Notes: a model not told the origin generated them from the sequence alone. DNA of 64,000 nucleotides from Acanthornis magna (GCA_036785705.1 JAWUZG010000013.1:22293501-22357500), one strand, 5' to 3'; numbered from the stretch's first letter, positions 20,126 through 33,060 are shown. Translations and numbers: made by a program.

Positions 20126-22991
20126 GGCAGTAACAATTGTGTGTCCTCAGCAGGTGTTTTTAGAAGTGGAGAGTCCTTTGTTTAGGGCCAAACCATCACT
20201 GAGCGAAGGTTTTGGGGAGAAGGGGAAGCTCTCCTGGCCTCACAGCTCCCTGCCTGCCCCGAGGTCGGGCTGAGGACTTCAAACCCGAACAGTTCCAGTT
20301 CCTGCCCCCTGAGCCCTCCTGCCTCCCCAGCCCTGGCCGAACATCCCAGGGACCCACAGCCATTTTGGGAGCCCACCCTGGGCTGTGCCAGGAGGGTCCC
20401 TCAGCCCCTCCTGCCTTTCCTGGCCCCTCGGTGGTTTTCCAGCCGAACCACGAACTTTGCTGCAGGTCTGGGTGGTCCCAGCAGCCCCAGAGCTCTGCTG
20501 TAGGGTGAGGCTGCCCCATCACGTCCCTGGGACCTGCTCAGAACTCAGGCACGCAAGTGAAAAACCAGAGAGTGACGTTATTGCAGCTCGTGAGGCTGAA
20601 ATCCCATTTTAAACACCACTCTTTAGTTTTATCGCTCCGAGATTATTACAGCCAGCCTTGGGTTTAACGGCCGAGCGGGAAAATCAACGGTGGGAACAAA
20701 AGCACGGTGGGAATGTTCAGCAGGGCTTTGATGGGATGGGCTCGAGCAGCTCTGACTGCCACCGCTCTGTCCGCCAGCCATAAATCCCAAAAACCCTGGA
20801 AATGTGGCACAAATGGCGCCAGGCTAGGGTCTGTAAGGTTTCTTTTGCTGAGGGAGGAAGGAACGGAGCCACGCACTGGAAACTCTTAATGAGCTTCAGA
20901 ATGAGCAGCAGCTAACGAGGCTGGGCTTGAGCTCCTTCCCAGCGGAATTCAGCAGGACCCCACTGCTGAGCCCACCTGCAGGGAATTTTGGCCCCACCTG
21001 GAGACCCCAGTGCCCAGGTTTTATAATAGGGGACTCACCTGGAAGCTCCTGTGTGACCGAGGAATGAGGAGAACAGAGTTTGTGCCAAAAAAATGCTCCT
21101 TTGGGGCAGGAAGGGGCTGAGCTCAGGGGTTTGTTCCCTGCTGCTCTCCTGCTCTTCTCTATTGGGATTTTGTAGAGCCTCACAATCAGGAAGTCTTAAA
21201 TTTTTTTATTTTTTTTTTTTTAAATGTTCCACATTCCAGATTGGTTCCTGTTGCACTAAGGGGTCATGGGTTATGTAATTCGGGGCTAATTTAGGACTAA
21301 TTTTGGGGCTGACCAAAGTCAGTTTAGGACTAACTAATTTTAGGACTGACTAGTTGTAGGACTAATATTTTAGGACCAACTTCAGGACAGCTTAGGTCTT
21401 TGTTTCAGAATACCTTTGGAGGAGACTGATTTTTATATGATGGCACTTTCAGGATGATCTTGGAGGCCTTTTCCAGTGTTCTTCATTTCATGACTGCATC
21501 AAAGGACACCGTGACCTTTTTCCATGAGTGCCTCTCAGTCACAGTTTGAGACCTTGAGCGCTTTGTCTTTGGGATTTTTACAGGGATTTTTTTTTTTTCT
21601 CCTTCTTAGACCTGTTCATCCTTGTTCATTTGAGAGTTTATGGGATGTTTTCCCCCAGTTTTTCTGTTGCAGCCAAAGCTGAGAGCTTTAATTCAGTTTA
21701 GGTTGTTATCTCCTGCTCTGAGCTCCTGTGACAGCAGCTGCACCTGCTCTTTATTTACTCTCCATGCTGAAGCCCCACTGCTCCACGCAGAATTTCCATC
21801 ATTCCTGAGTGTGAGGTTTGTTGAGCAGGGAAATATCAACTCATGGATCAGATCCAGGGACGTCAATGGGACGGAAAAAACACAGGAATTGCCCAGGCAG
21901 AGCCTGCTCCCGAGGAAAATGGATGGACACTGCCTCCTGCACCTGTCTGGTGAGCATCTCTTGATGAAAGCAGAATCCCTTTCCATGGGAGAGGCTCCCC
22001 TCGGGACAATTGCAGCCCTTGGAAAAGAACTCATCCATCTGTAACTCAGAGAGAGTGGGAACACAACAACAGCTCTGCAGCTCTGCTCCTCCAGGCCCTG
22101 CAGCAGAAGTGGATGTGGGCAGCAAGGCTGATTTTATTCTTATTCAATTCTGCTTTTTGCCTTGACAGGTCCAGCCAGGAGGGAATCCATCCCAGATGGA
22201 TTTGTTGAACAACACAGCCAAGAGAAACACCACTGAAAATCTGTTTTATAGACCTGCTTGGATCCTCAGCACTTCAGGGCTTGGCTGTACCACGGTGGCA
22301 GCAAATAATCAGCATTCTCCCCTTCTAGTCCTTCAGGATTTAAAAAAGGTACTGAAATCCTTGGCTTTTCACCATTTCTATGGTTTTTATTTTATTTTTG
22401 TCCCCTAGACAATACTACCTGTGTTTTAAAAGATCAAACAGAATTTGAGAAATCATCCATTGGACAAATCATGCCCCAAGTGGGCTGGAATTGCTGTGTC
22501 CCTCCTGGGATTCTGGGATTCCCTTCTGGCCATCCCCACCTGCGCCCCAGCACCTCCTGGGCACAGAACCACCTCGTGCTGGGAAGATCCCTCCACCCCA
22601 GGGAAGATTTTTCAGCAGTGGGACAAATCCAAATGTTTTAGGGACATGTGGGAAAGGGATGCAAAGAAAGGCACAAAGAAAGGGAATTCCTGCATGTCCC
22701 CTCTGCTGGAAATGTTGCTCTTCCCTGACTTCCCTGCCCATGCCCGTGGATTTCCTAAAGTTGCTTCACTTTTCACTGATTTCTGCCTCTGCACCAGAGC
22801 AGGAACTTTGCTGTTCAGTGTCAGCTGCACCTCAGGGCCCTCCAGAGTGACCACAGCCTTGGAAAGGCTGAGCTGCAGGGAAGGGTTTGGGTTGGAAAGG
22901 CAAGCACTTGAAGGTCAAATCCACATTTGTCCCTACAGCCTCCCTGATCCATTTCCACCGTGGGCACAGAGTGGTGAAGGCTGTGATTATA
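20126..22991. other. Unique non-coding DNA with a degenerate short repeat
   Basis: No supported gene. 21206-21222 is a T-run. 21281-21405 repeats variants of 'ttaggactaa' about every 15-25 bp ('ggggctaatttaggactaat', 'tttaggactaactaatttta'). A 9-base T-run lies near 21590. Confidence 0.5.
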
Positions 22992-23038
22992 GGGTATATA
23001 TAATATATATTATATATATTATATATATTATATATATG
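22992..23038. repeat. AT dinucleotide-type microsatellite
   Basis: Repeats of TATAT/ATATTA, partly with an 11-base period. Self-complementary, so it can extrude as a cruciform. Confidence 0.93.
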
Positions 23039-23423
23039 GCCCAGTAACTCCCCAGCTAAAGACAGGCCCAGAGCTCATCCTCCAAAGCAATATCCCAGCA
23101 CAGCCTGGCCTCGGGCCAGCCTGGGAGGCAGCACAGCCTCCTGACAGCTGTCAGTGGGGTTTGGCTGATGGATGGAGGGCACACCCTGCTCTGTCCTCCC
23201 AGGCCACGGTGGTGTTCCAGCCTGGGCACTGTGCTGGGAGGCAGGCAGGGCTGGGAGAGGGCACAGCAGCACCTCTGGGGGTTGTTTCCCAAGAATGGTG
23301 GCAGAAAATTGCATTTCTGTGCTTGGGACTGAGCTCAGCCCGGGCTGCAGGCAGAGTTGGGATCCCCCATGTGCCAAATTTAACTTGGGCAGGGCTAAAA
23401 CTGAGCTTTGGGGTAGGGTAGCA
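23039..23423. other. Unique non-coding DNA
   Basis: Mixed GC-rich sequence; no recognised gene or array. Confidence 0.4.
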
Positions 23424-23655
23424 GGGAATGGGCTCAAGGGGCGCCAGGGGAGGCTCAGGGTGGACAGCAGCAGGAATTTCTCCATGGAAAGGGAGCTCAG
23501 GGATTGGAACTGCCCAGGGAGGTTTGCAGTGCCCATCCCTGCAGGTGCCCAAGGAATTCCTGGATTGGCACTCAGAGCTCTGGGCTGGGGACAAGGTGGG
23601 CATGGGCACAGCCTGGACTGGGAGGGCTTTTCCAACATTAATAAATCTGGAATTC
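23424..23655 (+). mobile_element. CR1 3' end, sense, near-identical subfamily
   Basis: 'caggggaggctcagggtgga', 'agcaggaatttctccatgga', 'ggaactgcccagggaggttt' and 'ggaattcctggattggcact' match the reverse complement of the 12-kb copy, including the GTTTGCAGTG variant found at 12138-12148. The 5' end is truncated and the terminus after 'gggcttttccaac' is diverged. Confidence 0.88.
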
Positions 23656-24711
23656 CCTCTGTCCTCGGAGAGAATCAGCTCCCAGCACCATGGACAGCAT
23701 CACCAGGCTCCGGCAGTGGAGCTGCAGCTGCCGCCAGCACAAAGTGGGAACAATTCTGCTTTCTTTACTATTTTAATAATAAGAAGAAGAATCATAATAA
23801 TAATATTGACAACTGTGTTAGCCACGCACAGCAGCCCTGTCCTGTCACTGTCTGCTCCTTGCAGAGCACCGCTGAGAGGAAGAACACAGCAATTTGGGGC
23901 AAGTGATGGCTCAGCCCGAGCTGAAGGAGTGGCAGGGGACAGGGGACAGGGGAAGGGACATCCTCAAGTGCTCGGCTTTGTCCTCCCTGCGCTGAACCCC
24001 CACGTGGGCCCATGGCTTGAATGGCTCTTTGTCACCCCCACTCAGCTCTGATCTTTGTCCTCATGGAAAAGAGGAAGGAGTGGAAAAGGAAACGCTCCTT
24101 CTGCAATTCCCAACGTCCCAGACCATCAAACCCAATCCACAGCAACGCTGGGACTGCTCAGGTACTTTTGAAATAAGTGGATATTGCTGTTATATTTTTG
24201 TCTGCTGGATCAGCTGAAGTGACAGGTAAACAGAAAATCCATTAGAAAATTTATCCGTGTACCGCTGCTGGGGAGTGGGAAGCAAACATCTTTTGATGTT
24301 TAGCTACAAGGAGTGCGATGTTCAGGGCGGGGATAATCCCCCAGGACACGGCTCCTGCTCAGTCCATCATCCACGGACAGGCAGCTCCGGGCTCTGCTTT
24401 CATTTCCTGCTCAGCCCCATGCTCATATTCACCGTGCAGACAAAGGGATGGCGTCTGTGAGTATTTATACCAGAAAGGGAAGGATTTTTTAATAACTGAT
24501 GGTCCATAAATCCAGGGATGGGAGAGGCTGGAGTAAATATTGAAAGGTCCAAGGAGGCAGTGCTTGGTTGTAATTTCTAATTAGGAAGGAGGGCAGAAAA
24601 TGAGTGTTATGGTTCATTTCTATAGAGATGGAAGAGGAGCTTGTAAGGCAAGAATTTCCACCCACCAGGGCTGCTGTAGCTCAGCTCACCTGTAGCTCAG
24701 ATGGCCAGAAT
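23656..24711. other. Unique non-coding DNA
   Basis: 23768-23812 is rich in AAT/AAG trinucleotides. Otherwise mixed sequence without a supported gene. Confidence 0.45.
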
Positions 24712-24974
24712 CCTTCAGGGCCACAGGGGCCATGGAGTGATCCCAGGGCTGGAGCTGCTCTGGAGCCAGGCTGGGAGAGCTGGGGGTGCTCCCCTGGAGA
24801 GGAGAAGGCTCCAGGGAGAGCTCAGAGCCCCTGGCAGGACCTGAAGGGCTCCAGGAGAGCTGGAGAGGGACTGGGGACAAGGGATGGAGGGACAGGACAC
24901 AGGGAATGGCTTCCCATGGCAGAGGGCAGGGACAGATGGGATATTGGGAAGGAATTCCTGGCTGGGAGGGTGGG
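24712..24974 (+). mobile_element. CR1 internal 3' UTR, sense, left half of a foldback
   Basis: Contains 'ctggagccaggctgggagag', 'ctccaggagagctggagagg', 'ggggacaagggatggaggga' and 'atattgggaaggaattcctg', ending at 'gggagggtgggg'. The next expected word ('gcaggccctggcacaggtg') is absent; antisense sequence follows instead. Confidence 0.85.
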
Positions 24975-25102
24975 GAGGTGTCCACTTCCCACTGTCCCAG
25001 GCTGCTCCAACCCCAATGTCCAGCCTGGCCTGGGACACTGCCAGGGATCCAGGGGCAGCCACAGCTGCTCTGGGCACCTGTGCCAGGGCCTCACACCCTC
25101 CC
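24975..25102 (-). mobile_element. CR1 3' UTR, antisense, right half of a foldback
   Basis: The plus strand reads 'actgtcccaggctgctccaa', 'ccccaatgtccagcctggcc', 'gggatccaggggcagccaca' and 'tgccagggcctcacaccctc', the reverse complement of the block missing from the left half. It ends at CACCCTCCC, complementary to GGGAGGGTG at 24964-24972 where the sense part stopped. Confidence 0.85.
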
Positions 25103-26370
25103 TGTGCAGCTGATCCCATGAGCTTTGGCCAAAGAACAGGGAGTGGTTTCTTGGGAAGGGACCTTGGAATGTCATTTCTCCCGACTCAGAGCAGGGACAC
25201 TTCGGCTGAGCAGGCAGCATGGGGACGGATGGTCAGCATGGATGGACAGGGACACCTCCTCCCCAGTGCCACCTCCCAGCAGGGTTTGCTGACGCTCAGG
25301 ACGATGCCCAGCTGTCCCTGCCAGGCTCTGTGGCAATGCTGGATGTGTCTCCCTCCCCTCCCGACTCCCAGCTCTCCAGTCCTCTCCTCAAACCCCTGTG
25401 GATTCCCAGGTTGGGCTGTGGGGTCCTCACAGCCACCCCTGCCCACCCCATGAGGGCAGCTGGGAGCGAGCAAAGCTCAAAGCAGAGCCTGCAAATCCTC
25501 TCCTTTCTGTCCCACACCTGCAGCTTCTTCAGTGGAAAAACGAATTGATTGTGGGGGAGCAAAACATTATAAATCAAGTTGTATTTCTGGTCTAATAACA
25601 AAGGGAGAGCACACTTTCTATATGCTAAATATATTCATGGTTTATATTACAGTAACATTCCTTAAATTGATGATATTTATCAGTTGGGGAAAACAAATTG
25701 TTATATACAGGAGAAAATAATTAAAGGGGAGGGAAGAGTGATGGTGGCATCGCGGCAGTGGGGTCTGGAAACGTCTGAGCAGAAATATTGATGTGCTTTG
25801 GGGTGCGTGTCAAGGAGAAATGGAGAGATAGAGGGGCAATTTCTGCTCCGGTTCTCACTCCAAACTCTCTCACCACAGTCACACGCAGCCAGGATGAAAT
25901 TCCAGCTCCAGCAGCCTGCCCTGCCTTTGCTTCCTCTGATAGGGAGAAGAAAAACTGCTCGCAGGAGAATTTCTGTTCTTTGCCTCTCTGCAAACTGAGA
26001 GAGCCAGCCAGGCTGTGCCCCAGCTCCTGTGTCACTGGGAAAAGGGGAAAACACAGCCTGGAATGTGGAGGGATCACTGCAGTGCGGCCCAGGGGGGCTG
26101 TTCCATTTATTTAAGGGCTCCATCAGCTTTTCCAGCATTTCCCCTCCTTTTCCCAGCTCAAAGAAGCTGTCTGTGCTTGCCCAGGGTGACAATTCCTGTG
26201 GAACAGCACAGGTCAGGAGCTGGCAGCTTCCACAGAAATGGATTGGACCCCACTGCATATTCCTACAGCAGGAGGTTTCGAGGCCAGCAGGGCACATCTG
26301 GCAGCAGCTGGAGCGCAGGAGTGCTGCAGCATCCCCACAGCAGTGCAGGCACTGTGCAAAGGGGGAAAGT
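25103..26370. other. Unique non-coding DNA
   Basis: AT-rich at 25540-25735, otherwise mixed. No array or supported gene. Confidence 0.45.
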
Positions 26371-26575
26371 GCATGGAATGGTTGGGTGGGAAGGACCCGA
26401 AATCACATCAGTGCCACAGCAGGGACACCTCCCACTGTCCCAGGCTGCTCCAAGTCCCAATGTCCAGCCTGGCCTTGGGCACTGCCAGGGATCCAGGGGC
26501 AGCCACAGCTGCTCTGGGAAATCTGTTCCATGCCCTCTGGGTAAACACTTTCTTCCTAATTGAAGCTTGCACAGA
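26371..26575 (-). mobile_element. CR1 3' end, antisense
   Basis: 'tggaatggttgggtgggaag' is the reverse-complement terminus, followed by 'cagggacacctcccactgtc', 'ccaatgtccagcctggcctt' and 'cagccacagctgctctggga'. It then diverges ('cactttcttcctaattgaag'). Confidence 0.87.
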
Positions 26576-27214
26576 AAAATGAGAATGGTTAGAAAACTTC
26601 TCTCCAGCTTTTCCAATCTCTCTGTGCTGATTTTTCACTCCAGGTTCCTTTACAGATGTTCTTCTGAACAGAAAACAGCTTGTAAACAGTGGAAAAATGG
26701 AAATTTCCTCAGTGCAATATAAATGGGAGTGATCTACACCTCTGGATAGAAAATATTCCGTGTAAAACTCCACTATTTGCAAAAGCAGACGTGGCTCTGT
26801 GTTCTACAGGAAACTCATACATTCCATTAAGGAATACATAATGCTGGCATCAATTGAAGGGGAAGAAGGGTTTGCCTGAGTTAATAGAGCTGGGGAAACA
26901 GGTGAATGGGGTTTGCAGCTGATGGAGCTGCTCCGGAGGAGAATAATTCCTGGGCACGCTGTGCAATCCATCACCAGCCCGGGGAGGGAGTGGGAATTGG
27001 GGAAAACATCCATCCACAGGAGAGGCTTTGGCAGAGCTCGGCACAAACAGCTTTGTTCCCTCTGACAGCAGCACGGGGCAGCCCCGGGCTGTCCCAGAGG
27101 GATGGGCTGAAGGCTGGGGGGCACTGGGAGCGCAGGAATGGGGGGATTCTTCATTCTGCCCAACTGTTTGCAGGTGCAGCTAAAGGAATTCCTGGAAGTA
27201 TTTGGGATGGCACA
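26576..27214. other. Unique non-coding DNA
   Basis: Mixed sequence; nothing recognised. Confidence 0.4.
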
Positions 27215-27597
27215 GCCTGGAGGAGGGAAGCTTTGGGGTGAACAAACTGTGGCCTGCCAGAGGCTGAGGGGAACCTGGGAGAAAAATGGAGAGGGACTGG
27301 GGACAAGGGATGGAGGGACAGGACACAGGGAATGGCTTCCCATGGCAGAGGGCAGGGATGGATGGGATCTTGGGAATTAGGAATTGTTCCTGGGAGGGTG
27401 GGCAGGCCCTGGCACAGGTGCCCAGAGCAGCTGTGGCTGCCCCTGGATCCCTGGCAGTGTCCCAGGCCAGGCTGGACATTGGGGCTTGGAGCAGCCTGGG
27501 ACAGTGGGAGGTGTCCCTGCCATGGCAGGGGTGGCACTGGGTGGGCTCTGAGGTCCCTCCCAACCCAAACCAGTCTGGGATTCTCTGATTCTCAGGT
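27215..27597 (+). mobile_element. CR1 3' end, sense, long and complete at the 3' end
   Basis: Runs from 'gaagctttggggtgaac' through 'ggggacaagggatggaggga', 'ggcacaggtgcccagagcag', 'ggacagtgggaggtgtccct' and 'ccaacccaaaccagtctggg' to 'attctctgattctcagg'. This uninterrupted copy is the best local reference for the 'ccaacccaaacc' subfamily. Confidence 0.92.
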
Positions 27598-28231
27598 TCC
27601 AGGATTTCTCTTTCTGGTAAAATCACATTTAAATTGTGCTCCTGCTGCCCACTCCCACCTCACACAGAAATCTCCTGCTCACCAAATGCTGCCTTGCTCT
27701 TATCAGGCAGGAAGTTGTTATCAGCATCCCAAACCTAAGGGAAGGATAATGGGTTGGAAAAGAGACATTTATGAACTTGAGTGTTTCTAGTGCAGCACTT
27801 TGCACACAATTGAAAAATGATCGGCCTGACATTAAAACAAGCCTGGTATTAAGCGAAGGAAGGCAATAATTTTTTACTAATGGATTGTTCCATTTCATTT
27901 ACATATCTTTTCCCAACAATTTTATGCTTAAGAAATCATTGCCCTTTTGAATTATGTGAGGCTCTTTTGACTGTGAGGCTCCAGCAATTTGCCAGCCTCA
28001 TGTGTGTAATTAGCTTAATTAGCACGGCAGTTTTAATGAGAGGATCAGTGTCTGCCATGTGCTCTGTTCTTTCCTGGACAAAGTGAAAAATTTTGTTTCT
28101 TAATCATTTGCATCTGAAGAGCTCCAGACCTCGGAAGTCTACACAGAACGCCTGGAGAAATGGAATATCTTTGGGCTTTTCTCCAAGTCCTTTGCTTTCT
28201 CTGTCCTCTCTAATTCCTTCCTCTGCTCGCA
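27598..28231. other. Unique AT-rich non-coding DNA
   Basis: AT-rich, with no array or recognised gene. Confidence 0.4.
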
Positions 28232-28490
28232 GGGAACAGGGACAGGAGGAGAGGGAACGGAGAGGGGAGGCTCAGGGTGGACAGCAGCAGGAATTTCTCC
28301 ATGGAAAGGGAGCTCAGGGATTGGAACTGCCCAGGGAGGTTTGGAGTGCCCATCCCTGCAGGTGCCCAAGGAATTCCTGGATTGGCACTCAGAGCTCTGG
28401 GCTGGGGACAAGGTGGGCATGGGCACAGCCTGGGCTCTGATCCTGGAGGGCTTTTCCAACCCAAACGATTTGGGGACTCTGTGAAAGGAT
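28232..28490 (+). mobile_element. CR1 3' end, sense, near-identical subfamily
   Basis: 'agggaacagggacaggagga', 'agcaggaatttctccatgga', 'ggtttggagtgcccatccct' and 'gggctggggacaaggtgggc' lead to 'cttttccaacccaaacgatt' and 'tggggactctgtgaaagg'. Relative to 5 and 12 kb it lacks the 'cctcaggctgggccag' segment between 'ggaacgg' and 'gaggggagg'. Confidence 0.9.
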
Positions 28491-29316
28491 CACACTCAAG
28501 TTTTTGAGTCAAATATCTGCACCCACCTGGGCTGCACTTGGGAACGCTCCCTGAACTGCTTCTCTCAGCTGTAAAATCCTTCCCCTGGCCTTTCCAGGCG
28601 TTCCCTAATTATTAACTGTCCTTCAATAAACTGTATTCTTTTCTCCCGCGCACATAATGGATGTGGAGAAGGAGATGCCATGAATCTTCTGAAGGCAGGG
28701 AAGGATATTTCAGCTGCCCTGTGAAAGGCTGACATTGAAAACAGCTCCTGGGGAGCTGTCAAGGCAGCAATGGGAAGAGCATTAACGATTTCTCAGGGTG
28801 TCATTAGCCCTGCTCGTGTGACCTGACGAGGCTCTGTGGATCATTGTTGTGTTCCACAATAGAGAAATTGGAGTGGCACTGCCGGCGCGGCACCCCCGGC
28901 TCCATTAAAGCAGCGTCAAGGAGAAGATCCTCATCGAAAAGGTAGGAAATCATTTTAATTATGCTGGAGCAGGATTTTGGATTCTGCTCTGGAATCCAAA
29001 TTTTGGATTTGTTTGTTCTTATGTCTCTTGGTTATCAAAGGCAGAAACGCTCAGCAGAACCTTGACAGCTCTTGAGAAAGAACCAATCCCCCCAAAGAAC
29101 ATTGTCCTTTCTAAAGCAAATCGTGGCTTTCACTGTGGTCCAAACTCCTCTTTCCTGGGTGGGTGTGCCACCTTTGCATTCAGGTTTGCCCTTGTAAGAA
29201 AAACTATTTCATGTCCTCGAAATGTTTTATGAGAAACAATTTTAAGCAATCACAACACACAGAGAGAGACAAAAATCAGCATTTTTCTCCAGTTCTTTTA
29301 AAAGGAAACCTTCAGG
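28491..29316. other. Unique non-coding DNA
   Basis: 28840-28860 has a short inverted pair (ATTGTTGTG and CCACAAT) in an otherwise ordinary stretch. No supported gene. Confidence 0.4.
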
Positions 29317-29470
29317 AAGCTGTGGCTGCCCCTGGATCCCTGGCAGTGTCCCAGGCCAGGCTGGACATTGGGGTTGGAGCAGCCTGGGACAGTGGGAGGT
29401 GTCCCTGCCATGGCAGGGGTGGCACTGGGTGGGCTTTAATGTCCCTTCCACCCAAACCATTCTGGGATGA
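29317..29470 (+). mobile_element. CR1 3' end, sense
   Basis: 'gctgtggctgcccctggatc', 'ggccaggctggacattgggg', 'ggacagtgggaggtgtccct' and 'cacccaaaccattctgggat'. 5'-truncated inside the 3' UTR. Confidence 0.9.
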
Positions 29471-32400
29471 ATCTCAGCTATTTTGGTTCACAGGACCCTG
29501 GTTTTGCTCACCTTGCAAACAGCACAAGTGTTTCCATCTCCACGCTTCGACTGCGCACGGCAATCTCTGTGTGAGTCAGGGATCATCTGCTCCCAAAATG
29601 AACTTTTTTATGGCAGGAGGAAGTGTGCCCATCAGAGGCTGCAGTGTGTGTGCCTCATTGCCCAGCCGAGGGCTGGCTGGTGGGAGATGAGCTTTTACCT
29701 GTGCAATAAAGGGATGTGAGTGCCGCTGGTGTTTGGGTCTGGCAGGAGCCCGCGATGCTCCGTGTGCTGCTGTCCGTCCGTCCGTCCGTCCATCCATCCA
29801 GGAGGTTCTGCCATGGCGATCTCAGCCCTGCCCACCCTGCCCCGACCCTGACGGGCTCTGCGCTGCTCAGCGACATGGGAAGGACATCCAAGCCCCAGGA
29901 AGGGCTCCCCAGGCCTCTCCTCCCAGCACTTCCCATTTGCTCGGTGTGGATTTCCCACCTGCGCTCGCCCTGGGCACGCCGAGGCCTCAGCGCCAGTTCT
30001 TATTGATTTGGGGCAATCAGGGTGTCAGAACAGCAGCAATGATCCCACAAAGCCACCAGAGCTCGTGGTTTTGTTGGCTGGGAGGGAGCAGTAACCCAGT
30101 CCCAGCCTGGCCCCAAACCCACACCGCCCTGGGGTTTGGGGTGGTTCCAAAAACCACAGCTCCTGCAGGTGCCGCTGGGAGTGTCCCCCACAATAATTCA
30201 GGGTGTCAAATGGGAAACACAGCACCCAGGGCTGCTCCCAGACAGAAATGTTATGGAAAAAGCAGGAAAATTCCTGGACACTTCTGAATTAAGCTGGTGG
30301 AGAACAACCAAGGAGAGGAAACCTATTGGAAAATTTGTTTTTGCTTAATCAAAACTAAAAAGGATTTTTCCTCATTTTAATAGTTTTCGTCATTGTATAT
30401 TCCAGACCCAGGCCCAGATTTTCCTGACCCTTCAATAAGAATATTCCAGATGTGCCTCTGTCATTTTACTCAGTGATGCAGAACACAGGTAAGGAAAGGT
30501 GTCACTCTTTTCTAGCTGCAATAATTACATTAATAGCAGGACTGAATAAATGAAATGAACTGCCTTATTTAATGGAAAACCACAAACTTACAGCAGGGTA
30601 TGTGCAGTCCAATCAGTATTTGAAAATTAAGTGAGATCTACAATAGACCATGCCTTAGTTAAAAAAAAATTAAATATAATTTCATATTTTAGAACCATTT
30701 ATACTGTAATTGTAATTAAATTGAATGAAATTGAAAACAAAATGCTGAGGCTTTGGTGATCGGGTGAGCAAGGCTGGGGACCTTGGGGAAGCCAGGAGAT
30801 GTGAGCTGGGAGCTCTGAGCCTTCTGACCTGAGATGCATTCATCCAATTTCTTATCTAAAACACTCTGCTCGTTTCTCTAGAACAAACATTTCATTGTTA
30901 CACAAGAAATCAGCCATTCATGGTCTTTCCTGAAGAAAACCAAAGGAAAATATTTCTGTTTTCTTTTTTCAGGATGAGTGTTTGCTGCACAAGGATTATC
31001 CCAGCCCAGGAGCTGTCCTTCACCCGGGGATCCGTGGGAGCAATGGTTTGTGTCAGTGGCGTTTGTTTCACCAGCTCCGATTATTTCTGAGATGTTTGAA
31101 TCCTGAGCCCCTCACAGGAATAATGTGCTCAATTAAATGAACACGAAAACATCCTTGATAACCCCAAATGATCACATTCTTCTGTCAGCAACACCCCCAA
31201 ATAATTCACACCGACTTTGGGTAAAGTTTGTCAGACCTGCAGCTTTAGCAGGAGGCATAGCTCTTCTGCTTGGAGAACAGTTAATTTCCAAGTGAAGTAA
31301 CTGTTCAGGTAATTTCCAAGTTAAAGGGTTGCTCAGTTAATTTCCAAATTAAATAATTGCTCTCTTTTGCAGAGATCTTTCCCCGAGGTCTTTGGGCAGC
31401 ACAAACCGAGCACCAAGAGCTGAACCAAACCCTCCCAGTGCTAGTGAGGGACACCTCAGCCGTTCCCACAGCAAGAACTGCAGGAGAGGTTTTCTCCCCA
31501 AGCTTTAATTGCTGTGGGTCAGAAACACTGGAAAACTCAGGAATCTGCCCAAACAGGATGCCCAGGGAAGCTGGGCAGGGTTAAAGCCAAAGCAAGGCTC
31601 CTTTGCTGACTGCCCCGAGCAGAACCAGAGGATTTCCTCCCCTTGTCCCCCCAGGGCTCCTTTGGCAGAGCAGGACACTCAGCAATTTGGGATATTTTAC
31701 TCATGGCCAAATAGTACAAAGCCATTCCAGTAAAATACCTGAAACTCCCGGAGCATGTAAATTTGTGGTGGGAGCTGTAAATAATTGCAGCATTAAGGAG
31801 AATTTACACCCCTGGGACCAACCCTGGAGGATTAAAGCCTCCCGGAGCCATTTACCTTGAGAAAAATGATAAAATTTCCGAGGGCTGATGGTTCTTTGAG
31901 AGGAGATTGGAAGCAGAGGCTGCGCTTGGCGTGTCCTTATCCGGTATCAATTCCAGTTCCTCCAAAGACATTTGCTTCCATTATTTTGATATCCCTGCCC
32001 TCTCCTGCCCTTGGAGTATTGGAATTGTGGCTCTAAAGACAGATTCAATTAACAAAGCAGAGAGATGCTGACCTTTCCCAGGTTGTTATTCTATCCTTGA
32101 ATTGCTTTCGGGGGGAAATATTTCTTTCTTTCCTGTATAAATATGAAATAACAAATAAATAACCAAAGACTGATTTGTAGTTTGAGGGAAAAAAAAGACA
32201 AGGAAAGAGGAAGGAGAGGAAGGGATGAAGTGGCGGAGCTCAGACCCTGCAGTGGCTGGGTGGCCTCCAGGCTCTGCTCTGAGGAAGTTGCCATCTGTCC
32301 CCATTTCTGGAGCACTTTTTTGGGCTGGGAGCTCCCTGGGCTGGGGCACAGCCTGGCCTCCTGTCCCAGCCCAGGTGACACCTCGGGGCTGTTATCAGCC

Positions 32401-32595
32401 TTCCTTATCAGCCAGCACAGGAGGTGATCTTCTCAGTTCCTTCTCTGTCTGTTCCTTCCCATCTTCCCCCAAATCAGGGAATGGCTCCCTGGGATTTCTG
32501 CAGCTCTCCAAAGCTGCGAGCTGGGGATGGATGGAAATCAGAGGCAGGAACGATAACAACGTGCATTATTTCCAGCTCACAGACTCCGAGCTCAG
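29471..32595. other. Mostly unique AT-rich non-coding DNA
   Basis: Contains a GTCC/ATCC microsatellite at about 29770-29802. 30340-31370 is AT-rich single-copy sequence without tandem or CR1 structure. 32180-32235 is purine-rich. No supported gene. Confidence 0.45.
29770..29802. repeat. Short (GTCC/ATCC)n microsatellite
   Basis: About eight tetranucleotides: GTCC repeated, then ATCC repeated. Confidence 0.9.
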
Positions 32596-32731
32596 CCAGC
32601 AGAGCACAATAAAGCCATTTTCTGTTCCTCAGCTCTGGCAGACAGGCCCAGCCCTCAGAGGTGTTTGCATGGCCATTCCCAGAGCCCAAGGAGACAGCGC
32701 AGTGCCTCCCAAAGAGAGTTTGTTTCCTGAC
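32596..32731 (+). repeat. Local direct duplication, copy A
   Basis: Identical base for base, as far as I can read, to 33061-33196 (136 bp). The segment contains 'ccagcagagcacaataaagc', 'ctggcagacaggcccagccc' and 'gagacagcgcagtgcctccc'. Similarity extends with mismatches to about 32566 on the left and 32751 on the right. It is not CR1 or a simple repeat. Confidence 0.95.
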
Positions 32732-33060
32732 GGGTGAGAATGAGCAGAGATGCAGTTATGCAGGGTTTTTCCCATTAGGAGTGGGGAAGAAAGTACTTTA
32801 TCTAATAGTCGCACACCTGTCCAAGGGGCTAGAAATACAGAAACTGTTTTTGCCACATGATTCAAATTTTTAGTCATGTGAAGGGCTAGTCAGTGTTTTT
32901 CAGAAATCTGAAGTATTAAAGGGATGAAAACCAAAGGTGGAGACAAAACACCACACCCCACCCCTGCAAAATATATTAGACAACTCCAGTCTGGGATGGG
33001 ATTAATTTTTGTATTTTGTTGTTTTATTTCCAGCTCACAGAATCTGAGCTCAGAACACAG

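Noticed and set aside
28830..28865. Paired SOX-like words (ATTGTTGTG and CCACAAT)
   Set aside because: Short and of a kind expected by chance; orientation and spacing do not match the known paired-site arrangement I could name.
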